A DNA stretch of 33,775 nt from an uncultured Verrucomicrobia subdivision 3 bacterium (GTDB taxonomy: Bacteria > Verrucomicrobiota > Verrucomicrobiia > Limisphaerales > UBA11358). The DNA lies in NCBI GenBank assembly GCA_903917705.1, contig CAIXBQ010000100.1:1-33775 (forward strand), in the 5' to 3' direction. Under the pieces are notes generated by a model, which was not told the origin of the DNA, made no database searches, and saw nothing but the letters and a program-made list of their open reading frames with translations. Positions 6,400 through 15,060 of this stretch are shown here, one piece after another. How positions within the stretch are numbered: position 1 is the first letter of the stretch; every line of letters begins with the position of its first letter. The position numbers were made by a program, and so were the translations under genes.

Positions 6400-9314
6400 A
6401 TGTCAGCTTCTACAAGCAAAAGATTTTGTTGTGGCTCGTTGGTTGCACGGTGGTTTTGCGTGTCCTGGCTGATGCTCCCTTCCAGCTGGCCATCGCTTCG
6501 ACGGGCAGTGTCGGAATGCTCGCATTGGCGGGTGTTTCCAATGGTTTTTGCCAGGTGGAAAGCACAACCCAACTCGGCATCGGCCGGGGCGCTTATCCAA
6601 AGACCGGAGCCGTGGTGGCGATTACCTCAACCCAGATGGCGCTCAATTTGCCGGTGTTGGATCAGCAACGATTTTTTCGCGCCGTTTATCTGGGTACAAA
6701 TCCTTTAGCTGTCAGCCAGCCGGTTTCTATCAGTACGACCAGCCGGTTCCAGCGCACAGGTAATTCAATTGATCCAATGACCGGGGTTGTGGCTGGGAAC
6801 AATGTGGCAAATACGTGGAATGTAGAACTGCCGGCGTGGTGGGCTGGACAGGGATTGAGGCCATTGGGCGGGACGAACATGATTGTGGGCATCAATCGCA
6901 AAGGCGTTTGGTTTGGCACGCCAAACGTCCTCGGTCAGGGCGCGCTGTATGCTTCTACCGATCAGGGATTGACCTGGACTTATGCCGCAACCCTGCCCAA
7001 GAAAAATGCATCCGATTATATTGTCAGGCTCGCGACAATTCCGGCGGGAACGAACGAACTGATTTTCGCCAGCATGAATCAAGGCGGGCTTTACCTGTCC
7101 ACCAACCAAGGCGTGACTTTCTCCACCAACCTGCTGCCGTCCTGGTATGTGGCGCTGACACCGCGCATGCCATTCCACAACAATCTGCTGGTGGAAGCGG
7201 TGGCGGGCAGGACTGCGGATGACTGTCATGTGTTAATCTGTTTCTACGGGCAAAGGCTGGAAGGCGGCACTTACAAAATTGGCTGCCTTTATGTTTTTCG
7301 CACGGATTTGACTTTGCGGCAGATGGCGGCGGGCGGCACGCCGCAGTTGCAGGTGGCGTGGAAACAGGATTACTTTGATTTTTTTGCCCGTCATGTCGCG
7401 GGAGCCATTGCGGTAACAAACCATGCCGGCGTGGTTTCCGCCACCGCAAACACCCTGACCGATGCCGCTGGAATATTTAGAGCCAACGACACCACGCGGC
7501 CGCGCTGCATTCGCATCACCAGCGGCACCGGTGCCGGTCAGGGTCGGATGATTGTTTCCAATACCACCAACACTTTGACGATTTACACGCCGTGGCAGAT
7601 TTTGCCGGACGCCACGAGCGACTATCAAATCATCAACGGCGCTCAAGCTGGGAGGGGCGGTATGCATCTGCACTGCGCCACCTGGCAGCCGCTTGCGCAA
7701 AATGGCGAAACCAATATTTTATTCATCAGTTTTGGTGACAATGCCGCCGGTCATATCTGCCGCGTTGCCAATTTTGATCAACTGGGCGTCAATCCCGCCG
7801 GCGAGGATTATTCCGGCTGGGGGTGGAATTATTCCGACTCGCAGGTGTTTGCCCTCGCCCAACAGCCGACCACCATGGTTGCAAACACGAATGGAACACT
7901 GGTTCTTTTGGCTCGCGATGCCGATGCCAGCGTGTTGGTTTCGGGGGACAACAGCTTCCGTCCCAAGGTTGCCTTCGAGGACACTTTCAATCCTTATGCT
8001 TCGGCCTATGCCGGCGTTGGCTACGATGCCGTTGTGGGCAGCAATCAAGTTGCCGTGGTGGCTAATCTCACCGAAGGCGCAATGGGGCAATATGGCATTT
8101 ACGCGGGCGATCCCACCGCCCGACAACAAATGTTCCGGCTGGTACGAGGATTGAATCCAGTGACCAGCACCAATTATGTTGGCTACTATGCCGCCTACGA
8201 TAATCCTCAAAGTGGCGATGTGATCGTGTCGGGCGACAGTGTCGGCAAAGGGCAGATCACCAATACCTGGCTGTTGAGCCTGCCGGTCCTGACCAACTTG
8301 CAATTCTCCTTGGTGGCCAATGCCACCACCAACCTGATTGCCAACGCAGACTTCCAGACCAATAACGGCAGCCTGCCGTCCAACTGGTATAGTTCATACC
8401 AGATTCCAGCCGGCCGGCGTGTTTACAATGCGGCTGATGTTTATGGCGGCGGCTGTGCCTGGCAAGTCACGCAAACCAACCTGAATACAAACTCACAATA
8501 TGCGATCAGCTCATGGCTCACGGGGTTCTCCACCGACCGTCCGCTTTGCATTTCTTTTCCCTATCGGATTTCGGGCGCCTTCAACGCCAATTATTCCTCA
8601 CCCGCGCAACTGCGCGTCCAATGGAATTCATCCACTGGCACCATCCGGCTCGATACCATAAAGGGAAACAACGTTTGGACCACCAACCAATGGCATACCG
8701 ACCATTTTAGTGTTTTGCCGCCAACCAACGCCATCAAGGCCAATTTCAGTTACCAGTTTCGCAATTACACCGGTTCCGTGGATGTCGCGCTGCCCTCGGC
8801 GAACTGGTGGCGCTATGCCGCACCGGCGGTCGGTGCCCGCGCGGCCGATGTTTTGGAGCATGCCACCGCCGACGGCGACTGGTCGGGAAAGCTCAACTCG
8901 CACGTCGAGTTTCTCGTGCTGCCGCTCTGGCCGACCGATGTGAATCCATATGCGATGGAAACCGTCTGCTCCCTCCTTGCGAGCGACGGCAGCCGATGTC
9001 TGTTGACCTGGGATTACAACCTCGGTTTTCAGGCGGTTTTGCAGGACGCGCAGGGAAAGCCGCTGCTTTCGTTGAATCTCGGTCAGCTACATACGTTGAC
9101 GCGGTTTGATCCATGCCGGTTCGTCGTGGATTTTCAGCACGGCGTTTTGACGGCGAAGTTGGATGCCGGCGGTGATGTCTTGCAAGCCGTCGGTGCGACC
9201 GACGCCATCAATTCATTCAGCCCGGTGAAAATCCGCCTCGGCAGCGATCAATTTACCCGCGCCAATCTCGGCTGGGAAGGTTACTACTCCTTATTAAGTT
9301 GCAAGGGTTCCTAG
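6396..9314 (+). CDS. large secreted multidomain protein with Asp-box repeats and a lectin-like C-terminus
   Basis: A 972-residue protein with a clear signal peptide (LLWLVGCTVVLRVLADA, cleavage probably near residue 25). The opening segment resembles short N-terminal modules common in verrucomicrobial secreted proteins. Two Asp-box-like motifs occur near 185 (YASTDQGLTW) and 233 (YLSTNQGVTF), suggesting a beta-propeller of the sialidase/BNR type. Near 345-410 is a beta-rich module with GTGAGQGRMIVSNTTNTLTI. A carbohydrate-binding-like beta-sandwich starts near 648 (NLIANADFQTNNGSLPSNWY). The last 130 residues look like a ConA/LamG-type module. It has no PEP-CTERM tail and no visible catalytic motif. 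Its start is coupled by ATGA to a glycosyltransferase, so a role in binding or remodelling the exported polysaccharide is reasonable inference; the exact function is unknown. Confidence 0.8.
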   Translation: MNVSFYKQKILLWLVGCTVVLRVLADAPFQLAIASTGSVGMLALAGVSNGFCQVESTTQLGIGRGAYPKTGAVVAITSTQMALNLPVLDQQRFFRAVYLGTNPLAVSQPVSISTTSRFQRTGNSIDPMTGVVAGNNVANTWNVELPAWWAGQGLRPLGGTNMIVGINRKGVWFGTPNVLGQGALYASTDQGLTWTYAATLPKKNASDYIVRLATIPAGTNELIFASMNQGGLYLSTNQGVTFSTNLLPSWYVALTPRMPFHNNLLVEAVAGRTADDCHVLICFYGQRLEGGTYKIGCLYVFRTDLTLRQMAAGGTPQLQVAWKQDYFDFFARHVAGAIAVTNHAGVVSATANTLTDAAGIFRANDTTRPRCIRITSGTGAGQGRMIVSNTTNTLTIYTPWQILPDATSDYQIINGAQAGRGGMHLHCATWQPLAQNGETNILFISFGDNAAGHICRVANFDQLGVNPAGEDYSGWGWNYSDSQVFALAQQPTTMVANTNGTLVLLARDADASVLVSGDNSFRPKVAFEDTFNPYASAYAGVGYDAVVGSNQVAVVANLTEGAMGQYGIYAGDPTARQQMFRLVRGLNPVTSTNYVGYYAAYDNPQSGDVIVSGDSVGKGQITNTWLLSLPVLTNLQFSLVANATTNLIANADFQTNNGSLPSNWYSSYQIPAGRRVYNAADVYGGGCAWQVTQTNLNTNSQYAISSWLTGFSTDRPLCISFPYRISGAFNANYSSPAQLRVQWNSSTGTIRLDTIKGNNVWTTNQWHTDHFSVLPPTNAIKANFSYQFRNYTGSVDVALPSANWWRYAAPAVGARAADVLEHATADGDWSGKLNSHVEFLVLPLWPTDVNPYAMETVCSLLASDGSRCLLTWDYNLGFQAVLQDAQGKPLLSLNLGQLHTLTRFDPCRFVVDFQHGVLTAKLDAGGDVLQAVGATDAINSFSPVKIRLGSDQFTRANLGWEGYYSLLSCKGS

Positions 9315-9350
9315 TTAAATCAAATTCAACACGATAAAAGCGCACAGCTT

Positions 9351-10733
9351 ATGAGTTCACAAATAAAAATCTTCGGCACCGACGGTGTGCGCGGAACGGC
9401 CAACCTCGAACCCGTCACCGCCGAAACCGCGCTCAAGCTCGGCCGCGCGGCCGCGCACGTCTTCAAGAATCTCGAAACCCAGTCACGCAGCCGCGGCAAA
9501 CACCGCATTGTCATCGGCAAAGACACGCGGCTTTCGGGCTACATGCTGGAGAATGCCATCAGCTCCGGCATCCTTTCGATGGGCGTGGATGTTTTCTTTG
9601 TCGGCCCGCTGCCCACGCCGGGCGTCGCCTATGTCACGCGCAGCCTGCGCGCCGATGCCGGCATCGTCATCACCGCCTCGCACAATCCCTACACCGACAA
9701 CGGCATCAAGTTTTTCCGCGCCGACGGCTATAAGCTCGACGATAAAATTGAAGCCGAGATTGAACGCCTCGTCTTCTCCGGTGAAGTGGAAAAGATCCGC
9801 CCTTCCGCCGAGCACATCGGCCGCGCTATTCGTATTGATGACGCGCTGGGCCGCTACATCGAATACGCCAAATCGTCGTTTCCAAAAGGTCTGACGCTCG
9901 AAGGCGTGAAGATTGTTTTGGACTGCGGCCACGGCGCCGCTTACAAGGCCTCGCCCTGCGTTCTGCGCGAACTCGGCGCGGAGGTCATCGTTTACGGCAA
10001 CCAGCCCGATGGCAAAAACATCAATCAAAACTGCGGCTCCATGCACCCGGAGGCGATGTGCCAGAAAGTCGTGGAAAACGGCGCGCACCTCGGCATCGCG
10101 CACGACGGCGACGCCGACCGCGTGCTGCTATGCGACGAACATGGCACACTGATCGACGGTGACGACATCATGGCCATCGCCGCGCTGGGGATGTTGCAAG
10201 AAGGTTCCCTCGCCGAAAAAACTCTCGTTGCCACCGTGATGAGCAATGCCGGCCTCGAAGCCGCCATCAAAAATGCCGGCGGCATGATGCTCCGCACCGC
10301 CGTGGGCGACAAGAACGTGATTGATGAAATGCTGAAGCACGGCTTCAACTTCGGCGGCGAGCAGAGCGGGCACCTGATTTTCCGCGACTACGGCACGACC
10401 GGCGACGGCCTCGTGGCGGCGCTGCAAATTCTGCGCATCATGAAAGCCAAAGGCCAGCCGCTCTCCACGCTGGCGAAATGCTGGATGCGTTTCCCGCAGC
10501 TCGTGACGAATGTGAAGGTGCGCGAGAAAAAGCCGTTTGAGCAGCTGGCCGGCTTGAACCAGCTCGTGGCGGATGCGGAAAAAGAATTATCGTCACAAGG
10601 CGGTCGGCTGTTGCTGCGCTACTCCGGCACAGAACCCAAGGTTCGACTGCTGGTGGAAGGTCGCGATGCCGCCATGCTAAAAACTTGGTCGGATAAAATC
10701 TGCGGCGTGATTCAAAAGCAAATCGGAACGTAG
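9351..10733 (+). CDS. glmM: phosphoglucosamine mutase
   Basis: A 460-residue alpha-phosphohexomutase that converts glucosamine-6-phosphate to glucosamine-1-phosphate on the way to UDP-GlcNAc. The N-terminus IKIFGTDGVRGTAN is the GlmM hallmark. The phosphoserine loop TASHNPYTDNGIKFF places the catalytic serine at residue 110. The Mg site is DGDADR (252-257), the sugar-binding loop is GGEQSGH, and the phosphate-binding loop near the C-terminus is RYSGTEPKVR. Length and motif order are normal for GlmM. It sits between the secreted-protein gene (36-base gap) and the deacetylase gene, and it seems richer in C-ending codons than those neighbours. It may supply the precursor for both peptidoglycan and this EPS; if it is the only copy it is essential. 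Confidence 0.95.
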   Translation: MSSQIKIFGTDGVRGTANLEPVTAETALKLGRAAAHVFKNLETQSRSRGKHRIVIGKDTRLSGYMLENAISSGILSMGVDVFFVGPLPTPGVAYVTRSLRADAGIVITASHNPYTDNGIKFFRADGYKLDDKIEAEIERLVFSGEVEKIRPSAEHIGRAIRIDDALGRYIEYAKSSFPKGLTLEGVKIVLDCGHGAAYKASPCVLRELGAEVIVYGNQPDGKNINQNCGSMHPEAMCQKVVENGAHLGIAHDGDADRVLLCDEHGTLIDGDDIMAIAALGMLQEGSLAEKTLVATVMSNAGLEAAIKNAGGMMLRTAVGDKNVIDEMLKHGFNFGGEQSGHLIFRDYGTTGDGLVAALQILRIMKAKGQPLSTLAKCWMRFPQLVTNVKVREKKPFEQLAGLNQLVADAEKELSSQGGRLLLRYSGTEPKVRLLVEGRDAAMLKTWSDKICGVIQKQIGT

Positions 10734-10772
10734 CAAACTCCGCTAAACGCACGAACAATCTGATTAGTGGTC

Positions 10773-11954
10773 ATGATTGTGACTTTACAATCCAAAACAA
10801 CTGCGGCACCCAGTGTGCCGCTGGCCAGACTATGTCATTGGCCGGAAGGTCGGCCGTTCGCATTGTTCCTGTCCCACGACGTGGATCAAATCCACGATCG
10901 AGAACTGTTCCGGTTGCTGGCAGACGCCAACCATATCCGTCGCCGGTTGACGAGTAGTGAACCCGGCAGCATGGGACTCGCGGGACTTCGGATGGCGCGT
11001 TCGATATTCCAGCCCAAACCAGCACAGAAGGATTTTGAAACGCTGCTGGCGATTGAAGGCCGGCACGGTTTCCGCTCCACGTTTTTTCTGCTGCATGACA
11101 AATACTGGGCGCGGCAAGGCGGGCGCTATTCCCTGCAATGCTGCGAAATTCAAAACATCGGCCGGATGATTTTGGATGCGGGCAGCGAGTTGGGTGTCCA
11201 CGGAGGCTATTACCATTTCAACAACTCCGCGCTCTACCACGAAAGTCTGGAGGCGGTGGGATCCGCCTTTGGCGTCCGGCCCTGCGGCATCCGGAACCAT
11301 CTGCTGCGCTTCTCGTATCCGGAAACCTGGCGGGCGCAGGCGGCAGCGGAATTTGCCTACGACGCCACTTATGGTTTGCCGGGCGAACTGGGCCCGCGCG
11401 GCGGCTGGCCGTTTCCATTTCAAACCTGCGACGCGAACACGGGCGAGTTTTTAAACCTGATCGAACTGCCGATGACGGTGATGGATGCCACACTGTTCCG
11501 GCATCTCCGGCTCGGCGGCGAAGCCGCATTGGAAAAAGCCTGGCAGGCCGTGGCGGGCGTGATCGGCGTGGGCGGACTGGTCTCGCTGCTTTGGCACAAT
11601 AATTATTTTAACGAGCCAGAATACTGGGACTGGCAGATGGTTTATGAGGAATTGCTGAACCGGCTGGCGCCGCTGAAACCGTGGTGCGCCACCGGCGCGG
11701 AAATCAACGCCTGGTGGCGGGCCAAAGCGGCGGTTACCATTCGGACATCCTCCGGAGCTGATGGAATAATCAAAATTGAGATCCATTCGCCCCAGGCAAT
11801 TGAAGACTTGGTGCTCGAAATTCATTCAACCAACAAACTTCAGATTCCATCCTCAAATGCCTGGATGGAGTCGAATGACCATGGAGCCAGGATTCATTTC
11901 CAGCGTTTGCTGGCGGGAGAAGTAGTCAACCTGGAAATCGCCGCGAGCCGTTGA
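10773..11954 (+). CDS. NodB-like polysaccharide deacetylase family protein
   Basis: A protein of about 393 residues with a divergent NodB-type deacetylase core. Motif 1 is FLSHDVDQI (HDVD at 36-39). A TFF near residue 105 follows, then ELGVHGGYYHFN (motif 2, near 145) and GIRNHLLRFSYPETW (near 175). Next come FAYDATYGLPGELGPRGGWPFPF and a C-terminal LLWHNNYF. Such enzymes remove N-acetyl groups from GlcNAc-type residues using a divalent metal bound by Asp/His. It shares HDVD, G-V/L-HG and RNHxLRF with the gene at 13851-15032, so the two are distant paralogues. ATG at 10773 is preferred over GTG at 10767; neither has a good ribosome site. It is followed almost directly by the next gene. Confidence 0.78.
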   Translation: MIVTLQSKTTAAPSVPLARLCHWPEGRPFALFLSHDVDQIHDRELFRLLADANHIRRRLTSSEPGSMGLAGLRMARSIFQPKPAQKDFETLLAIEGRHGFRSTFFLLHDKYWARQGGRYSLQCCEIQNIGRMILDAGSELGVHGGYYHFNNSALYHESLEAVGSAFGVRPCGIRNHLLRFSYPETWRAQAAAEFAYDATYGLPGELGPRGGWPFPFQTCDANTGEFLNLIELPMTVMDATLFRHLRLGGEAALEKAWQAVAGVIGVGGLVSLLWHNNYFNEPEYWDWQMVYEELLNRLAPLKPWCATGAEINAWWRAKAAVTIRTSSGADGIIKIEIHSPQAIEDLVLEIHSTNKLQIPSSNAWMESNDHGARIHFQRLLAGEVVNLEIAASR

Positions 11955-11956
11955 CC

Positions 11957-12832
11957 ATGAAATGCGTCGAGCGATATGCGGAAATGCTGACCGCCAAGCG
12001 GAAACCTTTCACGCTAGTGGACGGCCAATTGTTTACCCGCCACCAGCAGTGGATCGCGCCGGTCGGCCCGGCGGCGCAGCGATATTCACTGACCCGCCAA
12101 CAGGCGTGCGAACTGCAAAAGAAACTGGGCGGCTGGTGGGTGAGCTGGACGGATGGTTTCGGCGCGGATGCCACAGCTTCGGAATGGTATGCAGTGATCT
12201 GCCGGAAACATAAACCGGTGGAAGAAATTAGTTCGGGTAACACCCGGAGCAAAGTCAGGCGGGGTTTAAAATTCTGTGAGGTCAGGCGCGTGGAGGCCGC
12301 AGAAATCGCTCGCAAAGGCTACGATACCTACCGGGCGGCGTTGCAAGGCTATTCTGTCGAGGCCTCGGTTCCTTCGCTTGAAGCATTTGCCCAGAGGGTC
12401 CTTACGGACGCGCCGTTTACGGACATCAAACATCACTGGGCAGTTTATCATGAAGGCCGGATGGTCGCGTTCGCGCATTGCCTGCTCTATGACCGGAACG
12501 AAGTGGATTACACGCTGATTAAATTGCATCCCGACTATCTCAACCGCTATCCATCCTACGCCTTGTTCCACAGTATGAATCAATTCTATCTGGAACAAGA
12601 GCGGTTTGAATATGTGAACGACGGGTTTCGATCCATCCTGCACGAGACCGGCGTCCAGGATTTTTTGATCCGGGAATTTGAATTTGAAAAAGCCGCCACG
12701 AACTTGCGTCTGCAATTCCGGCAACCGGTCGCGGCATTGCTCCCAGTTTCCGCGCCACTCCATCCGATGTTGAGCCGGATAGACAAGCGATTGAAGTCTG
12801 TTCTGGAACTGTGGCGGCTCCGGGTAGCATGA
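11957..12832 (+). CDS. FemAB/GNAT-like acyltransferase-like protein
   Basis: A 291-residue protein with FemAB-like organisation. A basic SSGNTRSKVRRGLKFCEVRRV segment near residue 94 mirrors the KTTRKELRRASR segment of the 4122-5216 protein. The C-terminal half contains HWAVYHEGRMVAFAHCLLYDRNEVDYTLIKLHP, a GNAT-like acetyl-CoA-fold beta pattern, then YEYVNDGFRSILHETGVQDFLIREFEFEKA. The reaction is unknown; acylation of an amino sugar is a fair guess. The ATG at 11957 lies 2 bases beyond the stop of the deacetylase gene, and its own stop overlaps the next start in an ATGA. The tight packing suggests the deacetylase and the two acyltransferase-like proteins act together. Confidence 0.65.
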   Translation: MKCVERYAEMLTAKRKPFTLVDGQLFTRHQQWIAPVGPAAQRYSLTRQQACELQKKLGGWWVSWTDGFGADATASEWYAVICRKHKPVEEISSGNTRSKVRRGLKFCEVRRVEAAEIARKGYDTYRAALQGYSVEASVPSLEAFAQRVLTDAPFTDIKHHWAVYHEGRMVAFAHCLLYDRNEVDYTLIKLHPDYLNRYPSYALFHSMNQFYLEQERFEYVNDGFRSILHETGVQDFLIREFEFEKAATNLRLQFRQPVAALLPVSAPLHPMLSRIDKRLKSVLELWRLRVA

Positions 12833-13749
12833 CCAGAATTATGTTTACAGATATTTCAGAAGCGGTCATTCGCCCAATTACAGAGACTGAATTGGCCTTG
12901 TTTACCATGAAGCGTGGCAAGAAGGTGGTTCAGCACTCCGGTAGATATTGGGTGGAAACGGCGCGCGGATTTTTTGAACCGGTTCACTGGCTTGCCCGTG
13001 TGCCAAAGGAACAAATAAACCGGCCGAGCCATTATTGCTGGGGTTATAGAAGCTGTCTCCATAAAGAGGAGGCTGCCTACGCCAATGGCAGCCTGCCGAT
13101 TCACCTGCTGGATGAAAACGACCTAACCCATTACGAGGAGGCGAACCTGCCGGCGAAGCGGCGCAGCCAGCTTCGCAAGTCTCGTAAGGTGGTCCAGGTG
13201 GTTCGCATTGTTGAACCGGAACCTTATTTAGAACAAGGTTATGACGTGCTGAAATCCGCCGTGAACCGGACGCATCATGGTTCAATTCCGGCCTTCGACC
13301 GCTATTGCGAGAACATGCAGCGGCAGTTCGCTGAGGATAAAAGTATACTGCTGGCTGCATTAGTAGATGGCCAAATGCGTGGCTATGTTGTTCTCTCGGC
13401 AGTGGACGACGTGGCTTACATTGACACCGTTTTGTTAGCGACCGAATTCCTGTCAACCGACATGGGAACCGCTCTGGCATTCGAATCGGTTCAGGTTGCC
13501 CGGCGCTGCCCGCAGATCAAGCATGTGGTCTATGGTCTTCATTCAGTGGAAGATTCCCGGCTCGGAGTTTTTAAGGAAGGAATGGGATTCAAGATTCATT
13601 TGTGGCCGCTGAAATTCCGGATTCCACAGATCATCCGCTGGATCGTAGGTCGGCAATCACCGGAGAAACTGTATCGCCTAATGGGAGGTCAGTTCAAACA
13701 ACGCACCGTGCTTGCTACACCGCCATTGGTTGATGATAAAAATCAATGA
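12829..13749 (+). CDS. FemAB/GNAT-like acyltransferase-like protein
   Basis: A 306-residue relative of the preceding FemAB-like protein, though not a close copy. It has the same basic segment before the second half (LPAKRRSQLRKSRKVVQVVRIVEP, near 107-130). The GNAT-like half reads SILLAALVDGQMRGYVVLSAVDDVAYIDTVLLATEFLSTDMGTALAFESVQ, followed by GLHSVEDSRLGVFKEGMGFK, which fits the acceptor-half signature of the family. ATG at 12829 overlaps the upstream stop (ATGA). A second ATG at 12841 is possible. Its own stop again overlaps the start of a short remnant gene. Function beyond probable acyl transfer is unknown. Confidence 0.65.
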   Translation: MTRIMFTDISEAVIRPITETELALFTMKRGKKVVQHSGRYWVETARGFFEPVHWLARVPKEQINRPSHYCWGYRSCLHKEEAAYANGSLPIHLLDENDLTHYEEANLPAKRRSQLRKSRKVVQVVRIVEPEPYLEQGYDVLKSAVNRTHHGSIPAFDRYCENMQRQFAEDKSILLAALVDGQMRGYVVLSAVDDVAYIDTVLLATEFLSTDMGTALAFESVQVARRCPQIKHVVYGLHSVEDSRLGVFKEGMGFKIHLWPLKFRIPQIIRWIVGRQSPEKLYRLMGGQFKQRTVLATPPLVDDKNQ

Positions 13750-13844
13750 TCCTCCACTACTACCAGCAATTTTTCACCGGACCGGACGCGCCCGGCACGC
13801 TTACGCCGCGCCAGCTCATGCGGCGGGCCGGCGAATATTGGTAA
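13746..13844 (+). pseudogene. N-terminal remnant of a GT4 glycosyltransferase
   Basis: A 32-codon frame starts in an ATGA overlap with the previous gene and stops at TAA 13842-13844. Its product begins MILHYYQQFFTGPDAPGTL and goes on to TPRQLMRRAGEYW. This resembles the first 30 residues of WbuB/GT4-type enzymes, which typically start with a hydrophobic strand, an H/Y-x-Q-x-F segment, PD-x-PG, then a helix ending in a RR-x-x-x-x-GH turn. The rest of the enzyme is absent in every frame, because the next gene, a deacetylase, begins 7 bases later. It looks like a deletion junction in which the body of a glycosyltransferase was lost. It could instead be a short unrelated leader peptide. The family assignment is from memory of the pattern, not a search. 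Confidence 0.5.
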
Positions 13845-13850
13845 CGACTG

Positions 13851-15032
13851 GTGACAACCCCAGACGCTCACTTGACTAAGAAACAGACATACGCCGCGGC
13901 CATGCTACGCAGTGTCATGGCCGCACAAGGTCTGGATCCACTCACGCTGAACCCAATGCGGCTGACCTCGTCGGGCTTGATGCTTGGTGACCGACTGCTC
14001 ATCGCCTCCGGGGAGTTGGATGCCATTTTTGACAGTGTCAGTCTGGCGCGCGAGTCGGAAACTGGACGAACCGACAGGCTTGGACGATTTGATGAAGCTG
14101 CTGTGCAATGGGATACCGCGAAGCCGTGGGTGGATCAGAAGGCGACGGAACTTGCCGAGAAACTCGGCGCATCCCCTGTCACCACAGGCGCAAAATTCCA
14201 GGTCATCATCGCGCATGATGTGGATCGGACCACGCCTTGGGAACCCACCTGTCTCCTCAATACCGTGCTCCATGCCACCGGCCTCCGCCACGGTTCGGGG
14301 ATGCCGATCTATGAGGCGCGATCTTCGCAGTCAATCATCAGGACAATTGACCGCCTGCTGGAATATGAGCGCAACCAAGGCATCGGGTCCCATTATTTCA
14401 TGATGTCCGGGCCGTATGGCTTGGGCCGATATTCAACCCGCACGGATGTCCGGTGGCGTTCCGCCCGGACAACCGGTCAGCTCATTCAACAAGCAGGAAT
14501 GTCCATTGGACTGCACGGCAGCTTTGCCGCCAGAGATGACAACCGTTATGCGAAGGAAAAAAATCTTCTGGAGCAAATGCTCGGATGCGCCGTCACCGCT
14601 CATAGAAACCACTATTTGCGGTTTGATCCCTTGAGACTTTACGCGCAACTGGAGCAAGCCGGCATCCGGTTTGACCTCGGCATTGGTTATGTCACCCGCA
14701 TCGGCTTCCGCAATGGGAGTGCGAGGTGCCATCGGGCCTTCGATCGGTTGAATGAGCGACCGGCAAACGTCTTTTCCGTGCCGCAACTTTACATGGATAC
14801 GGTGATGCAGCACTGCAGTCCACAACAGATTGTGAATGAACTGCGCGAGGCTCTAACACAGGTCAAAAATGCCCAAGGCTGTGTCTGTCTGGTGTTTCAT
14901 CCCGAAACCTTTCTGATGGACAACCGGGCATGGCCGCTCTTTAGTGAGATTATTCAAATATGCCGGGAGATGGGGGCTGACCTGTCAGGAAAATTGCCGC
15001 AACCAAACGCTCCGAATCTTAAGGCCGACTAG
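13851..15032 (+). CDS. polysaccharide deacetylase-like protein
   Basis: A 393-residue protein. The first 120 residues form an N-terminal extension, and the deacetylase-like core begins with VIIAHDVDRTTPW (HDVD near 126). Next come SIGLHGSFAARDD (near 222), TAHRNHYLRFDPLRLY (near 247) and IRFDLGIGYVTRIGFRNGS. They are followed by VPQLYMDTVMQH and LVFHPETF. The second His of the classical NodB H-x-x-x-H motif is missing, which is usual in this divergent subfamily. It probably deacetylates or otherwise acts on GlcNAc-type residues of the EPS. Start: GTG 13851 is 7 bases after the remnant's stop; an ATG at 13902 is an alternative. It is paralogous to 10773-11954. Confidence 0.75.
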   Translation: MTTPDAHLTKKQTYAAAMLRSVMAAQGLDPLTLNPMRLTSSGLMLGDRLLIASGELDAIFDSVSLARESETGRTDRLGRFDEAAVQWDTAKPWVDQKATELAEKLGASPVTTGAKFQVIIAHDVDRTTPWEPTCLLNTVLHATGLRHGSGMPIYEARSSQSIIRTIDRLLEYERNQGIGSHYFMMSGPYGLGRYSTRTDVRWRSARTTGQLIQQAGMSIGLHGSFAARDDNRYAKEKNLLEQMLGCAVTAHRNHYLRFDPLRLYAQLEQAGIRFDLGIGYVTRIGFRNGSARCHRAFDRLNERPANVFSVPQLYMDTVMQHCSPQQIVNELREALTQVKNAQGCVCLVFHPETFLMDNRAWPLFSEIIQICREMGADLSGKLPQPNAPNLKAD

Positions 15033-15060
15033 TTCGGGCTCGTTGAATACTTTGACGATT

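Noticed and set aside
9330..9340. A 10-base match CACGATAAAA shared by the region before glmM and the region before the PEP-CTERM gene (about 31142)
   Set aside because: Only two copies exist, in unlike contexts, with divergent flanks. Chance is the simpler explanation in a window of this size.
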